A stretch of DNA of 43,054 nucleotides from Sphaerimonospora mesophila NBRC 14179 = JCM 3151 (GCA_001552515.1 BCRI01000056.1:1-43054), one strand, 5' to 3'; shown: positions 34,232-41,373, counted from the first letter of the stretch. Made by a program: numbers and translations. Notes: generated by a model not told the origin, from the sequence alone.

Positions 34232-34770
34232 GCCGGGACGGCCACTTCGGTCCGGTCGGGGTCCAGCCCGGAGACGAGCACCGTCCCCGACTCGTCCAGG
34301 ACGCCGAACGACGGGAACGCCCGCACCCGCAGCGCCTCGTTGATCCCGGTGCCCTGCGGCTCGATCACGACGCGGGCGACGGGTTCGAGCCGCTCGCGGT
34401 ACGCCTCGGGGTCGCCGCCCATGTCGGCGACGACCGCCAGCACTCGGTCGCGTCCGCCGCTGAAGTGGGTGGCCAGGCGCAGGAATCCGGGCAGCCGCTC
34501 GGCGCAGGCGGAGCAGTCCGGGGAGAACACCCCGACCAGCGTGTTGCCGAGCAGGGTCTCCCTGGAGATCATCTCTCCGGTCGTGGCCACGGCCTCGAAC
34601 TCCCCGGCCGTCTCGCCCTGGGCGAGCATCCCGGGAGGCGCGCTCGTGGCCTGGAGCGTGGAGATGATCTCGGTGTGCTCGCGTAGCCGGCGGATGACGC
34701 CGAAGGTGAGCAGGAGGTCGAACAGGCAGATCGCGCCGACCACGGCGACGAGTGAGACGACGGCAGTCAT
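34228..34770 (-). CDS. Membrane-anchored thioredoxin-like (MauD/TlpA-type) oxidoreductase with CxxC
   Basis: This 180-residue protein has one N-terminal membrane helix (about residues 4-24), a basic stretch (RRLREH) and a thioredoxin-like domain. The redox motif is C-S-A-C within GVFSPDCSACAERLPGF, and the cis-Pro region is VRAFPSFGVLDESG. MauD, its closest functional model, is needed with MauE to mature the disulfide-rich small subunit of methylamine dehydrogenase. Here the protein probably makes or rearranges disulfides in the Cys-rich peptide. ATG 34770 follows GGAGGG; the open frame further upstream runs through the promoter region and is not coding. It is the first gene of the arm with the ABC exporter and the peptidase, with overlapping stops and starts. 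Basic residues after the helix hint at a cytoplasmic catalytic domain. Confidence 0.87.
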   Translation of the reverse strand: MTAVVSLVAVVGAICLFDLLLTFGVIRRLREHTEIISTLQATSAPPGMLAQGETAGEFEAVATTGEMISRETLLGNTLVGVFSPDCSACAERLPGFLRLATHFSGGRDRVLAVVADMGGDPEAYRERLEPVARVVIEPQGTGINEALRVRAFPSFGVLDESGTVLVSGLDPDRTEVAVPA

Positions 34771-34807
34771 GGGCCCTCCAGCGCGGTTCGTGGTGCTCCG
34801 GCCGCCG

Positions 34808-34853
34808 ACGCTAGAGGGCCGGAATACAGCGGTCGTACAGGGCTCATACAGCC
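34808..34853 (-). promoter_or_regulatory. SARP-type triple heptamer and -10 box, leftward promoter
   Basis: Read on the minus strand, the heptamers GCTGTAT, CCTGTAC and GCTGTAT (TACAG cores on the + strand at 34825, 34836 and 34847) are spaced exactly 11 bp with 4-bp spacers. Ten bases further along lies TAGCGT (34808-34813), which fits TANNNT. This is the known architecture of SARP-activated promoters, in which the repeats take the place of a -35 box. It would drive the oxidoreductase, ABC exporter and peptidase operon. Confidence 0.72.
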
Positions 34854-34873
34854 CCGCCGGTGCCGTACGCGGC

Positions 34874-34917
34874 CAGTATCCGAGCAGTATCGGCCCTGTA
34901 TGGCGGGCTCCTACCGT
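34874..34917 (+). promoter_or_regulatory. SARP-type triple heptamer and -10 box, rightward promoter
   Basis: CAGTATC (34874), CAGTATC (34885) and CTGTATG (34896) stand exactly 11 bp apart with 4-bp spacers. Nine bases after the last comes TACCGT (34912-34917), a TANNNT -10 box. The set mirrors the leftward one, with a 20-base gap between them, and would drive the Cys-rich peptide gene, with a leader of about 30 bases. Confidence 0.72.
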
Positions 34918-34951
34918 CGTGGCGAACTGTCCGCGACGACCGGAGGTCGCC

Positions 34952-35131
34952 ATGGTGAGACTGGCCGAAACACTGGCCGACAGGATGCTGAGCCGCCTCG
35001 TGCCCAAGGCCACGGCCCAGGCGTGCTCGTGCTGGACCGAGGGCAACACCTGCCTCGTCCGCAGGTGCTGCCGTTACGGAAGCAGCTGCGGGAGCATCTC
35101 CTGCGGCAACTACGTCTGCAACTGCTGCTGA
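34952..35131 (+). CDS. Precursor of a ten-cysteine exported peptide
   Basis: This 59-residue peptide starts at ATG 34952 after a clear GGAGGT. Residues 1-24 form a leader that is amphipathic rather than hydrophobic (LAETLADRMLSRLVPKA) and ends in Ala-Gln-Ala. Residues 25-59 form a core with ten cysteines (25, 27, 34, 39, 40, 46, 51, 56, 58, 59), enough for five disulfides, plus Gly, Ser and Asn turns and one Trp. The even Cys count and the two thioredoxin-like neighbours favour a disulfide-knotted product rather than a thioether-bridged one; no lanthipeptide, radical-SAM or YcaO enzyme is encoded nearby. The leader is not a Sec signal, so export is probably by the locus ABC transporter after cleavage by the S26 peptidase. 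Activity (antimicrobial, signal or metal-binding) is unknown. Confidence 0.85.
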   Translation: MVRLAETLADRMLSRLVPKATAQACSCWTEGNTCLVRRCCRYGSSCGSISCGNYVCNCC

Positions 35132-35147
35132 GAGACACGCACGTGAG

Positions 35148-35180
35148 CCTGCTCGCCCTCGCCGTGCGTCGGCGGGCAGG
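35148..35180 (+). terminator. Hairpin between the peptide gene and its downstream genes
   Basis: CCTGCTCGCC and GGCGGGCAGG pair over ten positions (one G-U) around a 13-base loop. It begins 17 bases after the peptide stop. As a partial terminator or mRNA-stabilising end it would keep the peptide transcript more abundant than the two downstream genes, a common arrangement in peptide operons. Confidence 0.6.
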
Positions 35181-35198
35181 TCCGCGAGAGGGGACGCG

Positions 35199-35744
35199 AT
35201 GCAGTACGTGGCTGCGCTCATCGGCATGATGTGGGTGGCGCATCTCGGGGTGACCCTGGCCCTGGTACGCCGGGTCCGCCGGCTGACCGGCCTCATCGGG
35301 CCCCGGCCGGTCCTCCAGCGGCCGATGATCCTGGAGGAGGACGAGACGGTCGGGCCGTTCCACGCGGTCACGACGGCCGGCCGTACGGTCTCCCGCGAGC
35401 TGCTCCCCGAGGTCGGCCTGGCCGCGTTCTTCTCGCCGATCTGTCCGGAGGCGGTGGAGCGCATTCCCGGCTTCGTCGCGACCGCCGGGCGTTTCCCCGG
35501 CGGAACCGACGCGGTGCTCGCCGTGATCGTGAGCGAGGAGCCGGACGCCGCCGAGCCGTACGTCAGGATGCTCGAACCGGTGGCCGGTGTGGTCGTCGAG
35601 CCAGAGCGCGGCGAGCTGAGCAGGGCGTTCAAGACCCGGGGGTTTCCCGTGTTCGCGTTGCTCGACGCGACGGGCCGCATCATGGCCTCGGGGGAGCGTC
35701 TGGACCAGATCTTCGAGATCCCGGAGGAGTCGCGGACGAGATGA
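35199..35744 (+). CDS. Membrane-anchored thioredoxin-like protein lacking the second redox Cys
   Basis: This 181-residue protein is laid out like the one at 34228: one membrane helix (about residues 3-23), a basic stretch (RRVRR) and a thioredoxin-like domain with cis-Pro region TRGFPVFALLDATG. The active site reads C-P-E-A within AFFSPICPEAVERIPGF, so the resolving Cys of CxxC is replaced by Ala. Such a site can form mixed disulfides but not its own internal disulfide, which suggests an isomerase-like, docking or regulatory role beside the CxxC protein. It follows the peptide gene after a hairpin and overlaps the MauE-like gene by ATGA. A paralogue relation with the 34228 gene is clear from layout and motifs. 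Confidence 0.83.
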   Translation: MQYVAALIGMMWVAHLGVTLALVRRVRRLTGLIGPRPVLQRPMILEEDETVGPFHAVTTAGRTVSRELLPEVGLAAFFSPICPEAVERIPGFVATAGRFPGGTDAVLAVIVSEEPDAAEPYVRMLEPVAGVVVEPERGELSRAFKTRGFPVFALLDATGRIMASGERLDQIFEIPEESRTR

Positions 35745-36265
35745 CAGAACAGCTCGCCGTCGTGGCCCGCTGCCTGATCGGCGTGGTCTTCGTCCTGTCG
35801 GCGGCCGGCAAGCTGCGGTCCAGGACGGCCTTCGCCGAGTTCGCCCGATCGGGCCGGGCGCTGACCGGCGCGCTCCTGGGCGGCCGGCCGATCGGGCGGG
35901 TCGCCGGCCTGTGGGTCGGCGCGGCCGTCGTGACCGCCGAGATCGCGGTCGTGGCGCTGCTCGCCGTCACCGCCACCTCGCGGGCGGGCTTCGCGCTGGC
36001 CATCGTGCTCCTGCTCGGGTTCACCGCCGGCCTGCTGGCCGAGATGCGGCGGGGCACGCGTACCCCCTGCCGGTGCTTCGGCTCCTCCAGCACGCCGATC
36101 GACCGCCGCCACATCGTGCGCAACGCCGCCCTGATCGCGCTGTCGGCCGCCGGTGTCGCAGCCGGCCCGATCCCCCTCCTCCACCCGGCCGCCGCGGCAG
36201 CCGGAGCCGTACTCGCGCTCGTCGTCGCCCGGCTCGACGATCTGGCCGAGCTGTTCGCGAACTGA
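35741..36265 (+). CDS. MauE/DoxX-like redox membrane protein
   Basis: This 174-residue protein has four predicted membrane helices. It begins VARCLIGVVFVLSAAGKLRS, typical of MauE/DoxX, and carries the C-R-C-F-G motif (TPCRCFGSSSTPIDRRHIVRN) between helices 3 and 4, which is characteristic of MauE. In methylotrophs MauE works with MauD to mature the disulfide-rich small subunit of methylamine dehydrogenase. No methylamine dehydrogenase gene is visible here, and the only Cys-rich product nearby is the peptide at 34952. The protein probably passes electrons between the thioredoxin-like proteins and the membrane quinone pool. It is the last gene of the arm; no clear terminator follows. Confidence 0.87.
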   Translation: MTEQLAVVARCLIGVVFVLSAAGKLRSRTAFAEFARSGRALTGALLGGRPIGRVAGLWVGAAVVTAEIAVVALLAVTATSRAGFALAIVLLLGFTAGLLAEMRRGTRTPCRCFGSSSTPIDRRHIVRNAALIALSAAGVAAGPIPLLHPAAAAAGAVLALVVARLDDLAELFAN

Positions 36266-36308
36266 CCTCTCGCCTCACCATGATTTCGGGATTGATTCTG
36301 AGAACAGT

Positions 36309-36364
36309 AACGATATATCGTTGAGTGGTCTAGAATGAATCGCGAACGTAACGTCAAGGAGGTG
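36309..36364 (+). promoter_or_regulatory. PadR operator palindrome and strong ribosome binding site
   Basis: AACGATATATCGTT at 36309-36322 is a perfect 14-bp palindrome in an AT-rich island. PadR-family repressors commonly bind such ATAT-centred palindromes before their own gene. AAGGAGGTG at 36356-36364, a full Shine-Dalgarno match, lies four bases before the ATG at 36369. Confidence 0.7.
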
Positions 36365-36368
36365 CGCG

Positions 36369-37085
36369 ATGAGTTCCGTTCACGCGATGGGCGGGCAATG
36401 GGCCGATCCGGAGGCGCTGCACCGTCATGTGCGGCGGACGCTGCACACCGCGATCGTGAAGGGGGCGGCGATGTGGCAGCAGGGGCCCGGCGGACCCCGT
36501 GAGCACCGGCACAGGGGCGGCCGGCGGGGGCGCGGTCCGTGGGGTCCGGACTTCGGGCCCGGAGGGCCGCCGTTCTGGGGCGGCGGGTTCCCGTTCGGCG
36601 GGCGGGGCTTCGGCGGCAGGGGCCGCAAGGCGAAGCGGGGCGACGTACGCGCCGCGATCCTCGCCCTGCTCACCGAGGAGCCGCGCAACGGCTACCAGAT
36701 CATCCAGGAGATCGCCGAGCGTAGTCAGGGCGGCTGGCGGCCCAGCCCCGGCGCGGTCTACCCCGCGCTCCAGCAGCTGACCGACGAGGGTCTGGTGCGC
36801 GCCGAGGAGACCGACGGGCGCAAGACCTTCCACCTCACCGAGGCCGGCCTGGCCTACGTCGAGGAGCACCGGGACGAGGTTCGCGCCCCATGGGAGGAGA
36901 TGACGCCGGACATCGGGGAGAACGTCCACGAGCTCTTCCATCTGTCCCGGCAGGCCGCCTCGGCGCTGTTCCAGGTCGCCCACAACGGGACCGACGGCCA
37001 GATCGCGCAGGCCAAGCAGGTGCTGACCGAGACCCGGCGCAGGCTCTACCAGATCCTCGCCGAGGGCGACCCGGCCGAGGAGTGA
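36369..37085 (+). CDS. PadR-family transcriptional regulator with Gly-rich N-terminus
   Basis: This 238-residue protein has a PadR winged-helix domain at about residues 92-165 (RAAILALLTEEPRNGYQIIQEIAERS, then SPGAVYPALQQLTDEGLV and RKTFHLTEAG). A C-terminal helical dimerisation part follows. The first 90 residues are unusual: a short helical segment, then a run rich in Gly, Pro, Arg and Phe that is probably disordered. The palindrome at 36309 suggests autorepression. The DUF1707 gene starts six bases after its stop, so the two form an operon; PadR repressors often control a membrane protein or transporter of this kind. The inducing ligand is unknown. Confidence 0.93.
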   Translation: MSSVHAMGGQWADPEALHRHVRRTLHTAIVKGAAMWQQGPGGPREHRHRGGRRGRGPWGPDFGPGGPPFWGGGFPFGGRGFGGRGRKAKRGDVRAAILALLTEEPRNGYQIIQEIAERSQGGWRPSPGAVYPALQQLTDEGLVRAEETDGRKTFHLTEAGLAYVEEHRDEVRAPWEEMTPDIGENVHELFHLSRQAASALFQVAHNGTDGQIAQAKQVLTETRRRLYQILAEGDPAEE

Positions 37086-37090
37086 CCGGG

Positions 37091-37624
37091 ATGGACCAGC
37101 AGGACGGCCTGCGCGTAGGCGACCTGGAACGCGACGAGGTGACACGGGTGCTGCACGACGCCTTCGCCCAGGGGCGCATCACCCGGGGCGAGCTCGACGA
37201 GCGGCTGGACGCGGCGCTGTCCGCCCGCACCACCGGCGACCTGCGGCGGATCACCGCCGATCTGCCCGGCGCCGGCATGCGAGGGGCGTACGACCCGCCG
37301 CCGCAGTGGCGGGAGCGCCGCGGCGACCCGGCGCCGTGGGGGTGGCACCTCGCGGAGGCGCGGCAGCGGGCCCCGCGAATCCGGGGCCGCCGCGGTTCTC
37401 CGCCGATCGTGTTCGTGGTGCCGGCGCTCGCACTGGCCGGCGCGCTCGCGATGTACGGGGCATGGCCGCTGTTCGCCGCGCTCAGGCTGCTGTTCCTCGC
37501 CTGGCTGGCGGCGGTCGTGATCGGAATCGTCCGCCACCGTCATGGTCACCGTCACCGGCACTGGCACGGTCACTGGCCTGGGCACCCGGGCCGACGCTGG
37601 TACGGCCACTGGCAGCGGGGCTGA
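37091..37624 (+). CDS. DUF1707-domain membrane protein with His-rich tail
   Basis: This protein of about 177 residues starts with a DUF1707 domain (LRVGDLERDEVTRVLHDAFAQGRITRGELDERLDAA, residues about 6-42), common in actinobacterial envelope proteins. Two close membrane segments follow (about residues 97-140), then a tail of His, Arg, Trp and Gly with at least nine His, which could bind metal. ATG 37091 has GGAG nine bases upstream and fits the family N-terminus; GTG 37082, overlapping the PadR stop, is an alternative. It is co-transcribed with the PadR gene and is the probable target of its control. No biochemical role is established. Confidence 0.85.
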   Translation: MDQQDGLRVGDLERDEVTRVLHDAFAQGRITRGELDERLDAALSARTTGDLRRITADLPGAGMRGAYDPPPQWRERRGDPAPWGWHLAEARQRAPRIRGRRGSPPIVFVVPALALAGALAMYGAWPLFAALRLLFLAWLAAVVIGIVRHRHGHRHRHWHGHWPGHPGRRWYGHWQRG

Positions 37625-37664
37625 CTCGGGGGCCGGTCCCGCGGGGGAGCGATGAGCCGTGGCG

Positions 37665-38213
37665 TCACGCGCGCCCGGCCGGGCCCGGTCGCAACCTGGC
37701 CATCTCCTCGGCGATGGCCGGCAGCGTCCAGTGGGCGTTGAGCCCACTGGGATTGGGCAGGACGTGGACGGCGATGTCGCCGATCGTCTCCTCCTGCGGG
37801 CCGATGACGGCCCGGGGCCGGCCGAAGGCGTGGCGATAGGCGGTCACCCCGGCGAAGGCCACCAGGCGCGGCCGGATCTCCTTCAGCAGACCCCTCAGTC
37901 GCTCGGCGCCCGCGCGGAACTCCTCGGGCGACAGCTCGTCGGCCCGCGCGGTCGCCCGTGCGACGAGGTTGGTGATGCCGAGGCCGTACGACGGCAGGAC
38001 ATGCTGCTCGTACGGTTCCAACCGGCGCGGGACGAGACGGGACAGGTGCAGCGCCGGCCAGAACCGGTTGCCCGGCCGCGCGAAGTGGTGACCGGTGGCG
38101 GCGGAGTAGAGGCCGGGGTTGATCCCGCAGAAGAGCACGTCCAGGTCGGGGCCGATCACGTCGTCGATCGTCGCGTTTCTGGCCGCCGCCAGGTCGGTCT
38201 TCGTCGGGCGCAT
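37665..38213 (-). CDS. mug: G/U mismatch-specific DNA glycosylase (Mug/TDG type)
   Basis: This 182-residue protein belongs to the uracil-DNA glycosylase superfamily, Mug group, which removes uracil or thymine mispaired with guanine and some alkylated cytosines. The active-site motif LFCGINPGLYSAATGHHFA (from about residue 28) has the family Asn, and the DNA-intercalating segment NPSGLNAHW lies near residue 155. Length fits the family (about 170-190). It is a single housekeeping repair gene; ATG 38213 is 45 bases after the stop of the upstream DUF4132 gene, so read-through from it is possible. Confidence 0.92.
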   Translation of the reverse strand: MRPTKTDLAAARNATIDDVIGPDLDVLFCGINPGLYSAATGHHFARPGNRFWPALHLSRLVPRRLEPYEQHVLPSYGLGITNLVARATARADELSPEEFRAGAERLRGLLKEIRPRLVAFAGVTAYRHAFGRPRAVIGPQEETIGDIAVHVLPNPSGLNAHWTLPAIAEEMARLRPGPAGRA

Positions 38214-38258
38214 GGCAGTGATGCTACGGGCTGTCGTGCGGCTCCCTTCCCGGGTGGA

Positions 38259-40370
38259 TCAAGCCCGGAGCTGGCGGGTGATGGAGGGGTCGGTGATGGC
38301 GCCGTCGTTCGCCAGCAGAAAGGCCTTGCTGAGGATGAGCGCCAACCGGCCGTCCTCCTCGAACGGGAGGAACAGCCGGGCGTGGGGGTCGCGTGCGGAG
38401 ACGATGCACAGGTAGGCGTCGTTGGGTTCCATCAGGATGTTCGCCGACCCCAGATGGATCTTGTAGGTGCGAAGATCGCCTCGTACCACCAGGAAGCGGT
38501 CGGTGATGGTGCACCGGTCGGCGATGGCCGTACGCCCGATCAATCGGGACAGCGCGTCGCGTCGCACCTCGGCCGACGGCGGCAGCTCCCCGAATGAACC
38601 GGTCCGCCAGTAGTCCTGAAGCCGGTCCGGCCCGTGGTCGGCCCACCGGGGATCGAGCGTGATCGACGTGACGGCCACGAACAGGTCGACGTCCCGCATG
38701 GCCTCGCTGAACACCAGTGCCGGGACCTCCGTCAGCGTGGCCCGGCGCCAGCCGCCCTCGGTCAGCCGGTCGAAGTGGACCCGGCCGGTCACGGCAAGGC
38801 CCTCGTCGTACAGATGGTGCTCCAGGGTCGCCCGCCACCGTCCGCCCGCCAGCAACCGCCTGCCGTCCCCGTCGTCGTAGCCGCCGTCCCACGGCCCCAT
38901 GAAGTTGGACTTCCAGCCTCGCTGTTTGAACAGCGCACGGAGCCTGCGGTAGTCCACCACATGCTCGGCGAACCGGTCGGAGTGGTCGCCGCTCGCCTCC
39001 TCGGCGGGGGTGAGCAGGTAGATCTCGCGGAAGGCCTGCTTGAACGGCTGGCGCAGCTCCTTGCCCTGCACCACCTCCCGCCAGGCGCGCACCTCCTCCA
39101 CGGACGCGCGGGCCGGATGCCACAGCCGCACCGGCACGTCCGGCACGGTCAGCCCCAACTCGGCGCGCCACACGCCGGGGGAGACCTCGAACTCCCAGAT
39201 CAGCCGGTTGGTGACCGGATGACCCTCGAGCTGCCGGTACGGCGGAGCCGTCTCACCGGCGTATCCGGCCTCCAGCGCCCTGATCAGGGTGACCTGCCGC
39301 TGCCGAGCCTGCTTGGCCAGCTCGCGCAGCCGCTTGACCTCCTCGGGGTGCTCCCGCCGGACCGCCGCCGGCACCGTCTTGAGCTTCCTGTCCCCGTGCC
39401 ACCACGACAGCTCGACCTCGCCGTCCGTCGAGATCACCGCCGTGTGCTCGCCGACGGCCTGCCGTACCCGCCCGTCCGGCAGCCGGAACGCCACCTCCAG
39501 CCGGTCGGCGAGGGCGGGCTCGATGCGCTTGAACTTGCGGTCCAGTTCCCTGGGCACCTGGGCGTGCCGGGTGATCCGGCGGGCGGCGTACAGCGAGGCG
39601 ACCGCCTCCGGAGTCGGGTGCTCCTCCACCGCGCGGGCGATCTCGAACAGCACTTTCTGGGAGGGCAGCGTCTTGGCCGCGGTGGGCGCCACCGCGACTC
39701 CGCGGACCAGCGCGTCCAGCGACTCGGGCAGCCATGGCTCGTCCCGCATGAGCGCGATCCGTACGGCCCGGCCGATGGCCGACGTCTCCCCGGCGTCGAA
39801 CGCCTTCTCCGCCTTGTACGGAATCTCGCCGGCGTGGATCGCCGCGACGCGGGCCCCGGCCATCTCCAGAGCAGTCCGGGCGAACTCCAGGTAGCCGGGC
39901 TGGCCGCTGAGCCATTCGGGCACGCCGGACAGCGTCGGAGCGGAATAGTAGGTCCATCCCCCCAGCGCCTCTCTGAACAGCGCCCGTCGCTCCGCGTCCC
40001 ACCCGAGCAGCACGTCCATCTCGGCGACCGCGATCGGTCCGTGCTCCTCGGCGAGCCGGGGCCGCACTTCGGCGTCCATGCCCGCCAGCCCCGCCGCCAC
40101 GAGCAGGGTGAAGGGATGGTCCCGCACCCTGTCCGGCAGCAGGAATTCGACCAGCTCACGGGCGGGCGCGACCAGCCGCTGCCGGGCGTGCTCGTCGAGC
40201 GCGTACCGGACCGAGATCGGGTCGTCGTCGCAGACCTGGATCCGCCCGCTGCCCAGCCCCACCAGGCCCACGCTCAGCCGGGAGGCCTCTGGCCAGTGCG
40301 TGGGATCCTTCGCGATCCCGGTGATCAGGTCGTACAGACGCGACGCGAGAGGGGAGAGGTGGCCGCTCAT
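38259..40370 (-). CDS. DUF4132-domain protein
   Basis: This 703-residue soluble protein ends in a DUF4132 domain (about residues 420-703), recognised from LRQPFKQAFREIYLLTPAEE and SANILMEPNDAYLCIV. The N-terminal 400 residues are helical, repeat-like and charged. There is no signal peptide or membrane segment. DUF4132 proteins often accompany a WGR domain or MoxR-type ATPases in actinomycetes, but neither is seen here and the function is unknown. ATG 40370 lies one base after the stop of the small gene upstream, so the two are translationally coupled and probably act together. Confidence 0.85.
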   Translation of the reverse strand: MSGHLSPLASRLYDLITGIAKDPTHWPEASRLSVGLVGLGSGRIQVCDDDPISVRYALDEHARQRLVAPARELVEFLLPDRVRDHPFTLLVAAGLAGMDAEVRPRLAEEHGPIAVAEMDVLLGWDAERRALFREALGGWTYYSAPTLSGVPEWLSGQPGYLEFARTALEMAGARVAAIHAGEIPYKAEKAFDAGETSAIGRAVRIALMRDEPWLPESLDALVRGVAVAPTAAKTLPSQKVLFEIARAVEEHPTPEAVASLYAARRITRHAQVPRELDRKFKRIEPALADRLEVAFRLPDGRVRQAVGEHTAVISTDGEVELSWWHGDRKLKTVPAAVRREHPEEVKRLRELAKQARQRQVTLIRALEAGYAGETAPPYRQLEGHPVTNRLIWEFEVSPGVWRAELGLTVPDVPVRLWHPARASVEEVRAWREVVQGKELRQPFKQAFREIYLLTPAEEASGDHSDRFAEHVVDYRRLRALFKQRGWKSNFMGPWDGGYDDGDGRRLLAGGRWRATLEHHLYDEGLAVTGRVHFDRLTEGGWRRATLTEVPALVFSEAMRDVDLFVAVTSITLDPRWADHGPDRLQDYWRTGSFGELPPSAEVRRDALSRLIGRTAIADRCTITDRFLVVRGDLRTYKIHLGSANILMEPNDAYLCIVSARDPHARLFLPFEEDGRLALILSKAFLLANDGAITDPSITRQLRA

Positions 40371-40371
40371 G

Positions 40372-40764
40372 TCAGCCCCCGACCAGGGGGACGAGCTTGA
40401 CGAAGGAGACGACGGAGTCGGTGATCAGGTCGATCTCGGTGTCCAGATCCTCGATCTGCCGGTCACCCACCAGCAGCAGGAAACCGTTGCGGGCGAACGC
40501 CGCCTCGGCGGCGTCGGCCTGCTTCTCCCAGTCCAGTACGCGTGCGGTTCGCATCCGGTGGCCGTTCAGCTCGGCCTCCGCGTCGGTGGGTTTGATCAGG
40601 CCGCGGAAGTGGTGAGTCGGTGAGGCGTTGTAGCGGGCGACCTCCTCGCGTACGCGCAGCCGTACCAGCTCCCGGGCCGAGATCCGCTCCGGTAAGTCGG
40701 GCAGGGCGAACTCCGCCAACGCCCGGCCGGTCGCTGTCTCATCGCGAAACGTCACTGATGCCAT
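40372..40764 (-). CDS. Hypothetical protein coupled to the DUF4132 gene
   Basis: I do not recognise this 130-residue protein. It is soluble and mixed alpha/beta, begins MASVTFRDETATGRALAEF, and has a likely helical centre (SARELVRLRVREEVARYN) and a hydrophobic C-terminus (SFVKLVPLVGG). The stop is one base from the start of the DUF4132 gene, so the pair should be made together, and it may be a binding partner or chaperone of that protein. Upstream, 40765-41037 contains no gene I can support and should hold the promoter of this pair. Confidence 0.8.
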   Translation of the reverse strand: MASVTFRDETATGRALAEFALPDLPERISARELVRLRVREEVARYNASPTHHFRGLIKPTDAEAELNGHRMRTARVLDWEKQADAAEAAFARNGFLLLVGDRQIEDLDTEIDLITDSVVSFVKLVPLVGG

Positions 40765-41037
40765 CGAAAACCCTGTCGTCCAATGTCAGGTGGTGGCGCA
40801 ATCTATAGCAGCGGCGAACGACAGAACACCGGCGACAGCGCCCCGATGGTGATCATTCACCCCGTCCGGCTCATGGCCCTGCCGGGCTCAGCCAGCCCTT
40901 CACCTCCGGCGATGGCGGTCCACGCTCCGGCGGCGGCAGAGCGAGCCGGCATGACGTGGACGTGGTGCTCAGGGTCTACGCCATGTGCATCGACAGGCGA
41001 CGCGAGGTGGCCGATCGGCGGATGGGCGGTGAGGCTG

Positions 41038-41373
41038 TCAGTCGCCGTCGAGATGGAGTTCCAGTGCCGGATCGGCGGCGCACTGCTCGGCGAGATCCTT
41101 CAGCTTCTCGGCCATCCGGGCATCTTCGGGTGCTGTTCGCGGGAGCCGGGCAAGTTCGTCGAGGAACTGCGGCATCTCGGCAGACGTCAGGATCAGGCTG
41201 CCGTACGGGTCGACCCGCTCCAGCATGGGATGGCCGCCGCGTCCTCGAATCCGGTCGACGAGGCGGACGAAAGCGTCGTCGGGATCGGGCGCGACGGCGA
41301 CGGGGGTGAGCTTCCTGCGCTTCGGGCTGCTGCCACGTCGCTCCACTCGCATCAGCATCACATCCACACCCAT
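41038..41373 (-). CDS. Hypothetical protein, probably leaderless
   Basis: This small protein of about 111 residues is not recognised. It opens with a strand and basic stretch (MLMRVERRGSSPKRRKLTP), then a segment DPDDAFVRLVDRIRGRGGHPMLERVDPYGSLIL and an acidic helical C-terminus. It has no membrane segment. I chose ATG 41373 because TATGAT (minus strand, 41380-41385) ends six bases before it and no ribosome binding site is present, as in leaderless genes. GTG 41379 would then lie upstream of the transcript start. It stands alone between the DUF4132 pair and the tRNA gene, and 41374-41616 carries no other gene. Confidence 0.7.
   Translation of the reverse strand: MGVDVMLMRVERRGSSPKRRKLTPVAVAPDPDDAFVRLVDRIRGRGGHPMLERVDPYGSLILTSAEMPQFLDELARLPRTAPEDARMAEKLKDLAEQCAADPALELHLDGD

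Noticed and set aside
34952-35131. Reading the Cys-rich peptide as a lanthipeptide or sactipeptide precursor
   Set aside because: No LanB, LanC, LanM, LanKC, radical-SAM or YcaO gene is nearby; only thiol-redox proteins accompany it.
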